A stretch of 64,000 nt of DNA, from assembly GCF_026212465.1 (NCBI RefSeq), contig NC_080060.1:17813726-17877725 (forward strand), read 5' to 3'. The stretch is from Amaranthus tricolor (Eukaryota; Streptophyta; Magnoliopsida; Caryophyllales; Amaranthaceae). A program made the position numbers and the translations under genes. The notes below the pieces were generated by a model, which was not told the origin of the DNA, made no database searches, and saw only the letters and a list, made by a program, of their open reading frames with translations. Below, piece by piece: positions 12,205 to 22,297 of this stretch. Position 1 is the stretch's first letter; every line of letters begins with the position of its first letter.

Positions 12205-12850
12205 AGACTTTAAATATCTTGGTCCATATTCCAAAGTAGTGGGGATATCCAACAAGATGTGATTCATTAAATTAGTGGGTTGGAAAAAAATGAAAGGTGA
12301 TCATCGAAACATTGTGTGATCTAGGTGTGCTACTAAATCTAAAGGGCAAGTTTTATCTAATGGCTATTAAACAAGACTATTATATCCATTGACATGTATA
12401 AATGATTGTTGTAACTTTAATACGATGAGAGTATTGGAAATGCGAAAGCTTAGATGGATGAGCAAACATAGTTTGAGGGATAGAATTCAAAACTTAAGTA
12501 AGTAAAAAATTAGGAGTCTCATTTATTGAGAGTAAGATGAAACCCAATTTTTACCATGATTTGGGTATGTGCAACGATGGGGTATTACTGAATTAGTAAG
12601 AACGATAAAAAGTTGGAACTTGATAAATTGAAAAACAAGGCGAAGAAGACTGAAGGCGACCTGAAGCGCATAGGAATGGAAAAGGATGTAAAAGATTTAG
12701 ACCTAGTGACCTACTGATTCAGATGGTAAAAATCAAATTGAATGGAGAAGGAGAATTCCTATGGACTATTGATTTATGTAGCCAACCCAATCGTTTGTGA
12801 TCAAGGCTTTGGAATTTTTGTTGTTATTTTGCTTCCATACCTTTCTTTAT
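12205..12850 (+). pseudogene. LINE (non-LTR retrotransposon) reverse transcriptase C-terminus, relic
   Basis: Across three frames the plus strand keeps, in the right order, the block signatures of plant LINE reverse transcriptase C-termini: FKYLG near 12208, GVLLNLKGKFYLMAIKQ near 12325-12380, VLEMRKLRWMSKHSLRDRI near 12430-12490, a WFGHVQRR-like block near 12555-12575, and a DLKRIGMEKDVKDLDLV block near 12655-12710. Frame changes and stops separate every block, so it is an old 5'-truncated copy. It lies between the possible first exon and the coding exon of the SUVH-like gene. Confidence 0.72.
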
Positions 12851-13551
12851 AGTTTACTATGAACAACTATTATTTCTTTCATTTATTCTGATTAAACCTT
12901 ATATTGGAGAATTAACGCTTGCTTTATGTATTTGGTTTCTCCATTTTTCCTCTGAAGCACTCTTGATTTGAATCATTACCACATTATAATACCCAATGCA
13001 TCTCACTCATAGGAACTATGATCAGGGTGTAGGGAGTGATGGAGGATGTGACTAAAGAGTTCCTCAGCTCGAGAAAACCTACAACGGGATGCAAATCAAA
13101 ATAAGACCAGATAAGACAAGACAAAAACACTGCTAGTTTGCATGAAATTGTACAAATAAAAAGGGAATATAGATGGGTACATTTGGGGTTGGAATTGATC
13201 CCCAATCAGGTAACATAGTGGTCCACAATGAGCTGGGTAGATAAAGACCTTGACTTGGATGGAAAATTTTAACATACAAGTGAGTGTCGAATCGGATGGG
13301 AAACACTTACGTACAAGTGAGTGTCGAATACAACTATTCACATTTTTACATAATTTCCTAATTTTTCTTTACAATTTGCTCATTTTATTAATATGGTGCA
13401 AGCAAAATTTGCAAAGTAGTCATAGATTCAATAATCAGATGTAGGATGTACATTTTCAACTTGAAAGAGCTACGAGTTAATCTACGTCCAGCTTATGGCT
13501 AGGTTAAGATTTAGTTAGTCCAAAATGTCTGAATTATTTTCTTTTTTGTAG
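12851..13551. other. Intron or intergenic DNA
   Basis: No gene recognised. A short direct repeat 'acaagtgagtgtcgaat' lies at about 13276 and 13314. The segment near 13010-13060 resembles 11885-11960 (variants of 'atgattagggt...gggatg'), suggesting shared relic sequence on the two sides of the LINE fragment. Confidence 0.4.
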
Positions 13552-13626
13552 AGGAATATTGTACATGGTTTGAACCATTCACTGGACCACGCATTTCCCT
13601 CAAGTTTGCTGTTTATCTAGAGCAAG
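13552..13626 (+). other. Possible 5' UTR exon of the SUVH-like gene
   Basis: Bounded by a pyrimidine-rich acceptor (CTTTTTTGTAG, ending 13551) and a donor (AGCAAG|GTGAGG, at 13627). It has no long open frame that joins the next exon. Inferred from splice-site quality only. Confidence 0.3.
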
Positions 13627-13883
13627 GTGAGGCTTGAGTTGATTCAACATGTGTGCCAGCTTAGGGGAACTACGTAAATTTCAATCCATGTACTTCCTTA
13701 TCCAAAATTAGTTTCAACATAGATGATTTTATAATTTTTTTGGTTTCTCAGCCTTATTGGATGTCTTTTTATGGTTTTCTAGATTTGTTAATTTGATTGA
13801 CAAAAGATGGAGCAGGGAAAGGATGCTGAGTTAATTTGATTCTGACTTCTGTTACAGGTTTCTACAAGGGAGAATTCGATTCA

Positions 13884-16004
13884 ATGATTGGTCTTAATAT
13901 GTCATTTGAAAATGGGGATTATTCTTCGGTTATGTCCTGGCCAAGATATAAGAGGCGGAAAGTATCTGCAATCCGTGATTTTCCTGATGGATGTGGCCCA
14001 CAGGCTGCGAAAATCAGCCTACCGGTGAAGGAAGTAGGAAGCAGTGGACAAAAAGATGATGAAGTTTTGAGAATTACAGAGTGTAGTGGGGAAAAGAGTA
14101 AAGATCTTTGTGAAGCGGTGAAGAAAACATCACCAGAAGATGAAGTTAATTCAAAGAGTCATGAGATTGATGCATGCCTAAATGCAATTGAAATGGAGAA
14201 GTCATCTTCGGTGAAATGTGATGAGGTGCGGCGTGGAGATGAAGATGGAACAAAATTGTTGATGGATCAGAGGGCCGAGTCATTGAATGCACGAAAGGAT
14301 ACTGGTGGTCTTGATCTCATAAAGCCTGCTCACGCTGCTGATAACAAAATTTTGGATGAGGCAAATAGTGTAAAGCCTTCTTCAGTCACACATTATCCGA
14401 TCCCTCAAAATTTTGTTTGGAAGGAATCTAAATATCCTCCTCGAAGAAGAGCTTCTGTAGTTCGTGATTTCCCTGATGGGTGTGGCCGTAATTTGCCTAG
14501 GCTTGGTGATGCAGGCAATAAGCTTGATACTCGAGGGGAACCAGATTCGAAGAGCGACAAAGCTGTTGTACGAAGCAATATAAATCTGACTGGTGGAGAG
14601 CATAACGATGACAATGCCTTTAAAGACCAGGTACAAGATCTTGCTTCTGAAAAAGTTGTGGATACCCTTGAGCAGGTTTTAGAATGTGAGATACCTCCTT
14701 TGTTCAGAAACTCAAGTGAGATTAAAGAACAAGACGGAAGTTTGAACGAAAGATTTGGTGAGCATATTAAGAAGGATATAGAACATCTTGAATATAATGG
14801 AAAAGATGAGATCGATATGAGGAGTTTGCCTGATGGACTAACCGAAGAGAGTGTGGTTTATGCCAGGGATAAAAATAAGATAAAAAAGTCAATTGGTTTC
14901 CCCTGTAGCAATGTTGTATTGCAAGAAGAAACTATGGTGGGAGCTGAAAGTGTAAAGGAGATTCTTATCGTACAAGCTCTTATGTCTGCTCCCCAATGTC
15001 CATGGAGGCAGGGGGAAGTTGATGTCAAAACAACTAATACTGGTGTAAAGAAAAAGAAGGTGAAGATAGGTGACTCTTCTCGCAAAACTAAATGTAAAAC
15101 TTCACCCATTAAAAGCAAAGATTGTATCAAGAACTTGGCAGAAAAAGGTATGATGATACGTTATTTGGAGGAGGATATAGAAGAGGGTACTAGGCCACTG
15201 GAAATCAGAGATAATATTGATGACTCTTCTGAGGATGATAATGCCAATGACTTTCACTTTCTTCCAAGGGGGTGTGTTTGCGATGTCAGTCTTCCTCCTG
15301 TTGGTGCTAGTTCTTCAAGTGAGAGAGGTGTTCGTTCCAAGGTACAAGAGACATTACAATTATTTCAGGATGTTTACAGAAAGCTATTGCAAGAAGAAGA
15401 TTCAACAAAGTCCAAGGATCAAGAAGCTGCTAGTAAGAGAACTGATCTTCGTGCTGCAAAAATACTGAAGGATCATGGAAAGTATATTAATACGAAAAAA
15501 TTAATAGGTCCTGTCCCAGGGGTAGAAGTAGGTGATATGTTTAACTATCGCATAGAACTTGCAATAATCGGACTGCATACACCGCTACAAGGTGGTATTG
15601 ATACAACTAAGCTAGATAAACAACCTGTTGCAATCAGTATTGTGGCTTCTGGAGGTTATGCTAATGATGTTGATTGCTCGGATGTATTGATATATACTGG
15701 TCAAGGAGGAAATGCTACAGGTGCAGATAAGCAACCTGAAGATCAGAAGCTTGAAAGAGGGAATCTGGCCCTGAAGAACTGCATCGATAAGAAAACTTTG
15801 GTGAGAGTTATTCGTGGATTTAGAGGGACAAAGCCTTCTGATACGCATGATGGAAGAACAAAAATGGTCGCAACGTACACTTATGATGGACTATACACTG
15901 TTGTAAAATACTGGGATGATCTTGGCCCCCATGGAAAGTTGGTCTACAAGTTTGAGCTGAGAAGAGTTCCCGGTCAGCCAAAGCTTAATTGGCATGTGAA
16001 ATAA
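13884..16004 (+). CDS. SUVH5/6-like protein with SRA (YDG) domain, lacking SET
   Basis: It encodes 706 residues without interruption. SUVH proteins bind methylated cytosine through the SRA domain and methylate histone H3 lysine 9 through SET; this product would keep only binding. Visible parts: two copies of RDFPDGCG (residues 31-38 and 194-201), typical of SUVH5/6 N-termini, a lysine-rich patch (KKKKVKIG), a related LPRGC element before a linker, then the SRA domain from about 542 (GPVPGVEVGDMF) through SIVASGGYANDVD, YTGQGGN, KLERGNLALKN, RVIRGFRG and YTYDGLY to about 700. I chose ATG 13884 because an intron acceptor (TTCTGTTACAG|G at 13857) lies just upstream, so earlier in-frame codons are probably intronic. 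The TAA stop falls where relatives read on through lysine into pre-SET. Truncated functional gene or recent pseudogene are both possible. Confidence 0.85.
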   Translation: MIGLNMSFENGDYSSVMSWPRYKRRKVSAIRDFPDGCGPQAAKISLPVKEVGSSGQKDDEVLRITECSGEKSKDLCEAVKKTSPEDEVNSKSHEIDACLNAIEMEKSSSVKCDEVRRGDEDGTKLLMDQRAESLNARKDTGGLDLIKPAHAADNKILDEANSVKPSSVTHYPIPQNFVWKESKYPPRRRASVVRDFPDGCGRNLPRLGDAGNKLDTRGEPDSKSDKAVVRSNINLTGGEHNDDNAFKDQVQDLASEKVVDTLEQVLECEIPPLFRNSSEIKEQDGSLNERFGEHIKKDIEHLEYNGKDEIDMRSLPDGLTEESVVYARDKNKIKKSIGFPCSNVVLQEETMVGAESVKEILIVQALMSAPQCPWRQGEVDVKTTNTGVKKKKVKIGDSSRKTKCKTSPIKSKDCIKNLAEKGMMIRYLEEDIEEGTRPLEIRDNIDDSSEDDNANDFHFLPRGCVCDVSLPPVGASSSSERGVRSKVQETLQLFQDVYRKLLQEEDSTKSKDQEAASKRTDLRAAKILKDHGKYINTKKLIGPVPGVEVGDMFNYRIELAIIGLHTPLQGGIDTTKLDKQPVAISIVASGGYANDVDCSDVLIYTGQGGNATGADKQPEDQKLERGNLALKNCIDKKTLVRVIRGFRGTKPSDTHDGRTKMVATYTYDGLYTVVKYWDDLGPHGKLVYKFELRRVPGQPKLNWHVK

Positions 16005-16560
16005 TCTAGGAAATTTAAAGCATGTGAGGGACGTTTTGTAACTGATTTCTGACAGAAAAGAGAAATTCCCAATATCTGCAGTCAATGGTCACTAGTGTAA
16101 ACCACCATTTGTGAATATGACCAACATGATGTACCCTGATTGGTGTCGGCCGATACCTCCCATGTTTTAAGGGTTGTTAGAGTGGCTGTTAGATTCTGTG
16201 TATTGTTCTTTTTCCGTTAACAATGGAGAGGAGATTTCATCGTTTGAAGCATAGCCCCTTGTATAGGAATGCGGGTCACTCTGCAAGTTCCCTCCATCTT
16301 GTCACAATTGGACCAGCCATCATGGCATTAACTATTATACTTCCTCTTACAGTGTTCATGACTGACTCGAGGGGCTGGGGTGTTAAATGTCTACCTGCAA
16401 TTCCATCTGGTAACATAGTATGTTTGTAAATATAGGAATAGGAGAGCTGTTGTATGACAAGAAAGCTGAGCTGAAAACTGGGATTGATGAATATTTATAT
16501 GATATTGGGCAGAATATTGGTGATTACTTTCTTTGGCTAAAAGAAAAAGTTGCTACTGTT
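16005..16560 (+). pseudogene. Decayed pre-SET/SET half of the SUVH gene
   Basis: Immediately after the stop the same frame still reads SRKFKACEGRF, matching the SUVH linker, then another stop. Fragments in shifting frames follow: MMYPDWCRPIPP near 16130-16165, a cysteine-rich ECG..CK.PPSCHN block near 16270-16305, SRGWGVKCLPAIPSGN (16366-16413) and, after a further frame change, GELLYDKKAELKTGIDEYLY to 16503. These are the post-cysteine and early SET motifs in order. The catalytic core that should follow (the GRFINHSC-type and post-SET motifs) is not found, so methyltransferase activity is lost. Confidence 0.85.
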
Positions 16561-17700
16561 GCTAGTCGGAGGGCATCGGTCAGATGTATTTATGTACTCC
16601 TTCACTTTGCCTCAGTTTACATTGTAAGTTTTCTGCTTTACATTTTTGAAGTTTTGATGGTGCCCTTTACAGGGAGTTGATGAAATTACAAACATTGGTA
16701 TATGCATTTTACCTTTCACACATGATATGCCCCTGCTGAATCTTACTTACATGCCTTTACATTTGTAGTATTGTTTGCCAACCATGTTTTAATGTATTTC
16801 CCCAGTACTCAGTAGTGCAAACGATGCCTCTCTACGATTACGATTGTTCCTCGACATCTTTGCTGCATAGTAGTATAATATGGCTGCAGGTAATCATTTT
16901 CATCGTTTTACAAGTTAATTCATACTTGTTAATTGTTATCATGACACGAAGCTGCTTTATTTTTCAGCGTGATTGCAGAAGACCTCCTCTTCCCAAGAAG
17001 GATCCTGGAGTCAAAGTAGAAGAAGAAACTCTGTTATCTAATCACCCTTATGTTGACAAGGTAATCCTACAATCATACTTGTCTTTCAATTTTTTTCATC
17101 ATTTATGTTTACATACAAAACTTTATGATATATATTAACAAAGCTTAGTCATGTTACACAAAGTACTTCAGACTACTTCCTTCTATTTGGAAAAATAACC
17201 ACATAACCCACATATGATCCCACATCTAAGAATTACAGAGATGTCACCAATTGGTTTTAAGATGTAATTGCAATGATATGATATTTGGGCTTATGTAGGG
17301 ATAATTTAGGTAGTTGCATATAGGGAAGACTCGGGGAAAAAGTTTGGATTAACTCTGGGAATTAGAGGGTCATAAGGATCTGGAAAATTGTACACATTTA
17401 GTAGGTGGGTTAAATCTCATTTGGGAGATCGTAAGGTCCTCTAATTGCTTGAATTATCTTTTCTTATTTTATTTTTTAGGGTTGTAATCTTTCTTTTATC
17501 ATCTAATTTATAATATTTTTTCACTTTTATCTCCTTTAACATTTTATTTTGATAGGATATCGCAATGGTAAGCAGAATTTCAGATACATGAGTATTGCAA
17601 GAAATGGTTATGATCCATCAGTTGGGTTGGCGAGGCCAATGATGCCAACGTCCTTGGATGTTTCTGGATAGCCCTTGACTATTATTGATGTAGGTTGCGG
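16561..17700 (+). other. Possible unassigned exons downstream of the SUVH relic
   Basis: Segments with exon-like edges are present: about 16815-16888 (donor CTGCAG|GTAATC), 16969-17059 (acceptor TTTTTCAG at 16968, donor GACAAG|GTAATC) and one from 17557 (acceptor TTTTGATAG). The middle one reads RPPLPKKDPGVKVEEETLL, which looks like real protein but I do not recognise it. In the joined frame the last segment stops after 11 codons, so the model is weak. They may be relics of an adjacent gene. Confidence 0.3.
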
Positions 17701-17929
17701 AAGTTTCATGGACGTACTTTATATAGTCTCAGAATTCTCAAGTTGCTCAGCCTTATGGTTTTTGTGATTTGGAAGTTATTTTCGAAGATGTAATACTTGT
17801 TTTTTTATCATTATTTTTTTGTGCTTAACATTGATGTTAATTGCACATCCAAACTACTAATAATTTGGAATTTTGGATCATCTATGTAAATTGTTGATAA
17901 TATTTTTGGGTGAATAAAGTCATTATTTT

Positions 17930-18299
17930 TTTGTATAGTAATTTAAACATGCATTTCTATGATCTTGGCATCAAGTATGGTTATGGGATTGATGTGAATA
18001 AAATAGTCTATGTTACTTTTTCAACGCTTATAAGTGTTGGAAAAATTGTTAAGCTTTTTAAGCGTTAGAAAAACTGTTATGGTATTTATGTGTCACAAAG
18101 CAACTAAGAGTACATCAAACACGATAGCGCTAAAATGTTTTCAACAAGTAAAAGTGTGGAAAAACAGAATGTTTCTCTATGCAACAAACCGTCGAAAAAC
18201 AATTGTCAAAGATTTATAACACCCTTTTTTATTCGACGCTTTAAAGCGTAGAAAAGCTCCATGCTTTTCTTTTCGAATATCCTCATGTCTTTTGTAGTG
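17930..18299. mobile_element. Probable CACTA-type terminal region
   Basis: It ends TTTTGTAGTG (18290-18299), the inverse of a CACTACAAAA terminus. Inside are repeated short palindromic units built on 'aacgctt...aagcgtt' and 'cgacgctttaaagcgt', as expected of CACTA subterminal repeats. I could not find the opposite end. Confidence 0.5.
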
Positions 18300-18420
18300 C
18301 ATATTGATGATGGTTTCTTTCACATACCAAGTCATAATGTATTTTATAATGCAAGGTTGTTTTTCAAAAATTTCCTTCTTAATTTGAATGCTTAAGATAA
18401 CAAGTATTTTATAATGTAAG

Positions 18421-18763
18421 TGCCTGGAAACATACTAACAACTGCATCATACACCATCTGTGAGTAAGGATTTAGATTGTTTAACGAATTTTCTCCTAGT
18501 ACCTCTATAACATCAAAACTTGTTCCTACCTCTGTGTTTTGATGATATTCCTACTCATAGTACTTTTCAACAAATTCCTTTCTCATTAGATGTTCTCTTA
18601 TTTCATTTGGTTCCTTATAAAAACAATTTTTACACTTTTTAAAAGGATATCTAATCTTAGAACTCTTGCTACTTCTACGAGCAAAATCTATAAACTCTTC
18701 CAATCCTCTCATAAATCTTAAACTTAACTTTTTATTTTTTTTCATCAGTTGTACATCCAACAT
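18421..18763 (-). pseudogene. CACTA transposase-associated domain fragment
   Basis: The minus-strand frame reads RGLEEFIDFARRSS, then IRYPFKKCKNC, then EIREHLMRKEFVEKYYE, the pattern of the N-terminal transposase-associated domain of plant EnSpm/CACTA transposases (a cysteine pair, then a conserved HL motif). The usual Cys in 'RCPC' is Phe here. After a stop at about 18550 the same frame continues toward 18430 with MVYDAVVSM, resembling the linker before the catalytic domain. The catalytic part is missing. Confidence 0.75.
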
Positions 18764-19418
18764 CTTTCTTGCCTAACATTCATTTTTAACACCTATATAT
18801 AGTATAATAATATAATTATTTAATTGATTATTAAAGTAAATTAATGACAATACAAATATATAAAACAATTTATGACAATAAAAATAAATAAATTATGTAC
18901 TTAATTATAAAATAATGAAATTACTAACCTCTATCAACCCTGCTTTTTGTTTTCGTTTCCGAAATATAACAATAAAACACGTCTCGTTTACTAAAAGAAA
19001 ACATGGCGACAACATGGCGACTACAAAGCCCTCGCCATTTTGAAATTCAAATTTCACAAAAGCGGACGAAAATGGGCTACGAGTCGGCTACCACCCCATG
19101 CCGTCGCCAAACCTAAAATAAAAATGAAAAAAAAATGAAATGTACGAACGACGAGTTGGCTACCATCCCAACCGTCGCCATTTACACCATCATAAAAATT
19201 TGACCATTGAACAACAGGGGCGATGAGCTGGCTATGACTCCCGACCATCGCCATTCTCCTTTCCCAGCTGGCGACCACCGTCATCTGTCGCCCCCCCCCG
19301 TCGCCAGTGTCCAACATTAATAAAGGAATGATTTTTTTGTCGCCGATTTGTTGCCCGAGGCGATGAGTATGTTGCCATTGCGTTTTTTCCATCGCTATTT
19401 GAATAATTATTTGTAGTG
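18421..19418 (-). mobile_element. CACTA element 5' end with transposase fragment
   Basis: The right border ends TTATTTGTAGTG (19407-19418), read from the minus strand as a CACTA 5' terminus. Next to it, 18990-19400 holds many copies of 'gtcgcca' and 'ggcgac' subterminal motifs, some separated by a 'gctggctac' block. Further in lies the transposase start. The other end was not found, so the copy is truncated on its left. Confidence 0.7.
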
Positions 19419-19728
19419 ATATTTGCAATTAGGTTTATTTCAAGCAAAAACTATAAAGATTTACCTGAATTCCTAGCATATAGAGCGAAAAAACTGATTT
19501 TTTATGTAGTTTTTGATATTTTGAATAAGATGTATAATGAATGTTGGAATGGATTATAATGGAAGCGGCTGTAGGGGAGTAAATTTATTTGCTTGCTATA
19601 TATTCACCTTAAAAAAATATGTAAGTTTTTCTGATTTTGAATGACAAAATTAGAATATAGTTTGTAAGATTTGTGTTAACGTTGATACATGTACACCACA
19701 TGGTTAACACAAATAGGTCTGGTTATAT
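19419..19728. other. Short spacer, nothing recognised
   Basis: AT-rich DNA between the CACTA end and the truncated 5' LTR. No coding or terminal repeat signal. Confidence 0.5.
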
Positions 19729-20281
19729 ATATTTTTATACTTGTAAAATTGTTGGCAAGTTTCTATACTCTATTTAATAGCTGACCTGATTTCCACCGTT
19801 TGTTTTGAATTATGTAAAGTACTAAGTGCTATGTGGAGTCCCTTTTAGGTGCTATAAAGGTTTCATTGTTTGGTGAACTACGAAGCCATGATTGCTAATA
19901 CTACACAGTTTTTTGTTGAAACTCTAAATAACCGTCCCTTGAGGGATAGTGCATTTATGAGTATTGCAGGTGTTAGTTGGATATTAGAGTAGCGCAGCAA
20001 AGCATGGTCGAAACTTTTCTCTCGAGATGAATTGTGTTTTTGATTTTCATTGTGAACAATATTTGAATTTAAGAAATTTATTTGTAACTTATTTGAAAAA
20101 GGATATTTGTGTAAATTTTTTTACAAATTATATAGTTTATTGAAGTATTTATTTATAAAACTCTAATTAAATTGTTTAGACCTTTGGTTTGAGGTTGAAA
20201 TAACCCGATTAATTAGTCAAAAGTCTTCCGTTGTGTTTGAAAAAGTATTTATTAAAGGTGATAGAGACTTGGGCTGTTACA
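19729..20281 (+). repeat. 5' LTR, only its last ~553 bp
   Basis: It matches 30024-30576 closely, with scattered substitutions. The part upstream of 19729 has no match to the rest of the 3' LTR (22298-24739), so the left ~2.5 kb of this LTR has been deleted. Confidence 0.92.
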
Positions 20282-22297
20282 ATTGGTATCAGAGCTTAGT
20301 TGTTTCTGGTGTGCTCGAATCTTTATATTCGGGTATGAAATTTTGAAAATGATTTTCTAAACTCGAGAAACTACGCTATTTTGAGTTGTATTTGTTATTT
20401 TCTATGGTTCGCAAAATAATATGTGTTATATGTGCTTATGTGTTGCATCATATAATTTTGTGCATTTAAAGAGTTTTGATTTGTGTAAATCGTAAAAGTT
20501 TTTTTAAAACCTTGATGACTACCGAGCATATATGTAATCACTTTTGAGTAAGTCTTTGTGATAACGTAGTTTTAGATTTAAGTCTTTGAAGTTATACGGG
20601 AGTGCTCGGATCCTCATATTTGAGTATAAATAAGATAACAATGATTTTCAAAAACCCGAGAGAATACGATAGTCGAGTCTTAGGGTGTATCTTTTGAGAA
20701 TCTAAAGGTACATATATGATTATGTGTTACATGTGTTATGTGTTTACATGTTTACACATTAAGGATTCTTTGATGTTTCCTTATGATGTGTGAATTTTCT
20801 TTAAGAGTCATATCAGAAGGTAAAAGTTAAAGTTCAGATTGTGAAATTGGGGATTGGTGTTTAGTGAAAGAAGTATTAAAGGATATTGAATTTTAAGTTG
20901 GGAATATTTCATTTGAATCTTTATTGAAGGATCTATTTGATCTTATGTGAATTTTGTGTTATTATTTACTTGTTGTGTAATAAAAAAAATAGTTTTAAAA
21001 ATTTTAAAGTTTCAAGAAGATGTAGTCGATTCAAAGTTTCTTGAGTTTATTTTTGAAAGTTAATATATACTCGGATAACTGGTGTGGGAAGTTGAGGACC
21101 AAAGTTTATCGAAGATTATGATGGCGAAGTCTAGGAATGATGCAATGTAAAGAGTTTATAGGAAGTATTTTTTGAAGTATCCAAAGTTAGGAGTTTTGCA
21201 TGTAAAGGTTGTAAATCAATTAACAAATATGAAATGTACAAAAGTATTTGGAGTCATGAACTATTTAATGATATACGAATGAGAATTTCAATAAAGGGAA
21301 GTTACGAAGAAGACACAAAGGTTGATTTTGATAAGAATGTCATAAACTATATATTGTGGTGAATCATTGAGAGTCCTTTGTGTATTTAAGGTGAGTGTGA
21401 AGTTGTGATTTAAGGAAAAATTCTAATGGTTTATGATGTTGTGAAGTGATTTTAGGAAATAAAATTTGGATGGTTGAGAATTTTATAAGGTCTTTATCGA
21501 TGGAAAAGTTGAAGTTAACTTGTACTTACAGAAATAAAGGTTGATAGAAGCTAATGAATTGAAGTGATCGAAAAGTTGGTGATTAAGAAAATCATAATGA
21601 TTGATAAAATCGTGATTCGGTGATACATTAAAGGATAGAGTTGAATGGGTTGAGTTTGTGTGAAAGTGTGTCAGTAGTGAACCAAATGTTCAAATTAAAG
21701 TTTAAGAATTGTATGAAATTGAATGTCAAGAGTATGGAAGTTATTTGAGAAAGATGTGTTATGAAAACTCAATGTATTGAGGGTTGTGTATTAAAGGTGA
21801 ATGTGAACGCAAAATAAGTAAAGCTAAACGATCAAAAATAGAGATGTAAGCTATTAAAGATTTAAAAGGCAAAAGTGTTTGGGGAAATCTTTTAATTCGT
21901 CGTTAAAGGAATACAAATGAACTGAGGCTGGAACTATTTGGTTATCTGTGGCGAAATTTGTAATTTAAAGTTATGGTTTCGAAGTAAATCGGGAGTTATA
22001 AGAGTTGCTAAATGAAGTTTTGTTGTCATTTAGGAAAATCAAATACAATGGGAAATCCGTTTCGCAAACTGAGTTTACAAAATGCTTGAATTCATTAAAG
22101 CAAGTAAAGGTGACTTAAAGAATGTTGGAGAATAATGTAGGAGTCAAAGTGGGAATTCAGTTGTATCGAAGTTGGGGTATATTCGAAGTTATAATAAGAG
22201 TTACGACGAGAACGTGAAGGTGTATTAAGTTGTGATTGAATATATTCGGAAGTATGTGTTCAATTTTGAGGACGAAATTATTTTAAGTTGGGGAGAA
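20282..22297 (+). other. Internal region of the LARD-like element, no coding potential
   Basis: About 2.0 kb between primer site and purine tract. It has frequent stops in all frames and I recognise no gag, protease, RT or integrase motif. The text just before the purine tract keeps the 'gaggacgaaatt' ending common to plant Gypsy polyprotein 3' ends, so the region may be a highly decayed or deleted pol. Confidence 0.7.

Noticed and set aside
14382..14636. Minus-strand and shifted frames inside the SUVH coding exon (also 14405-14614, 14858-15130, 15217-15468, 15612-15848)
   Set aside because: Shadows of the 706-codon frame. They lack recognisable motifs.
20284..20295. tRNA-like text at TGGTATCAGAGC sites (also 46032-46043, 50113-50124 and the complement near 35480)
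   Set aside because: These are primer-binding sites complementary to a tRNA 3' end, each next to an LTR edge. No tRNA gene structure surrounds them.
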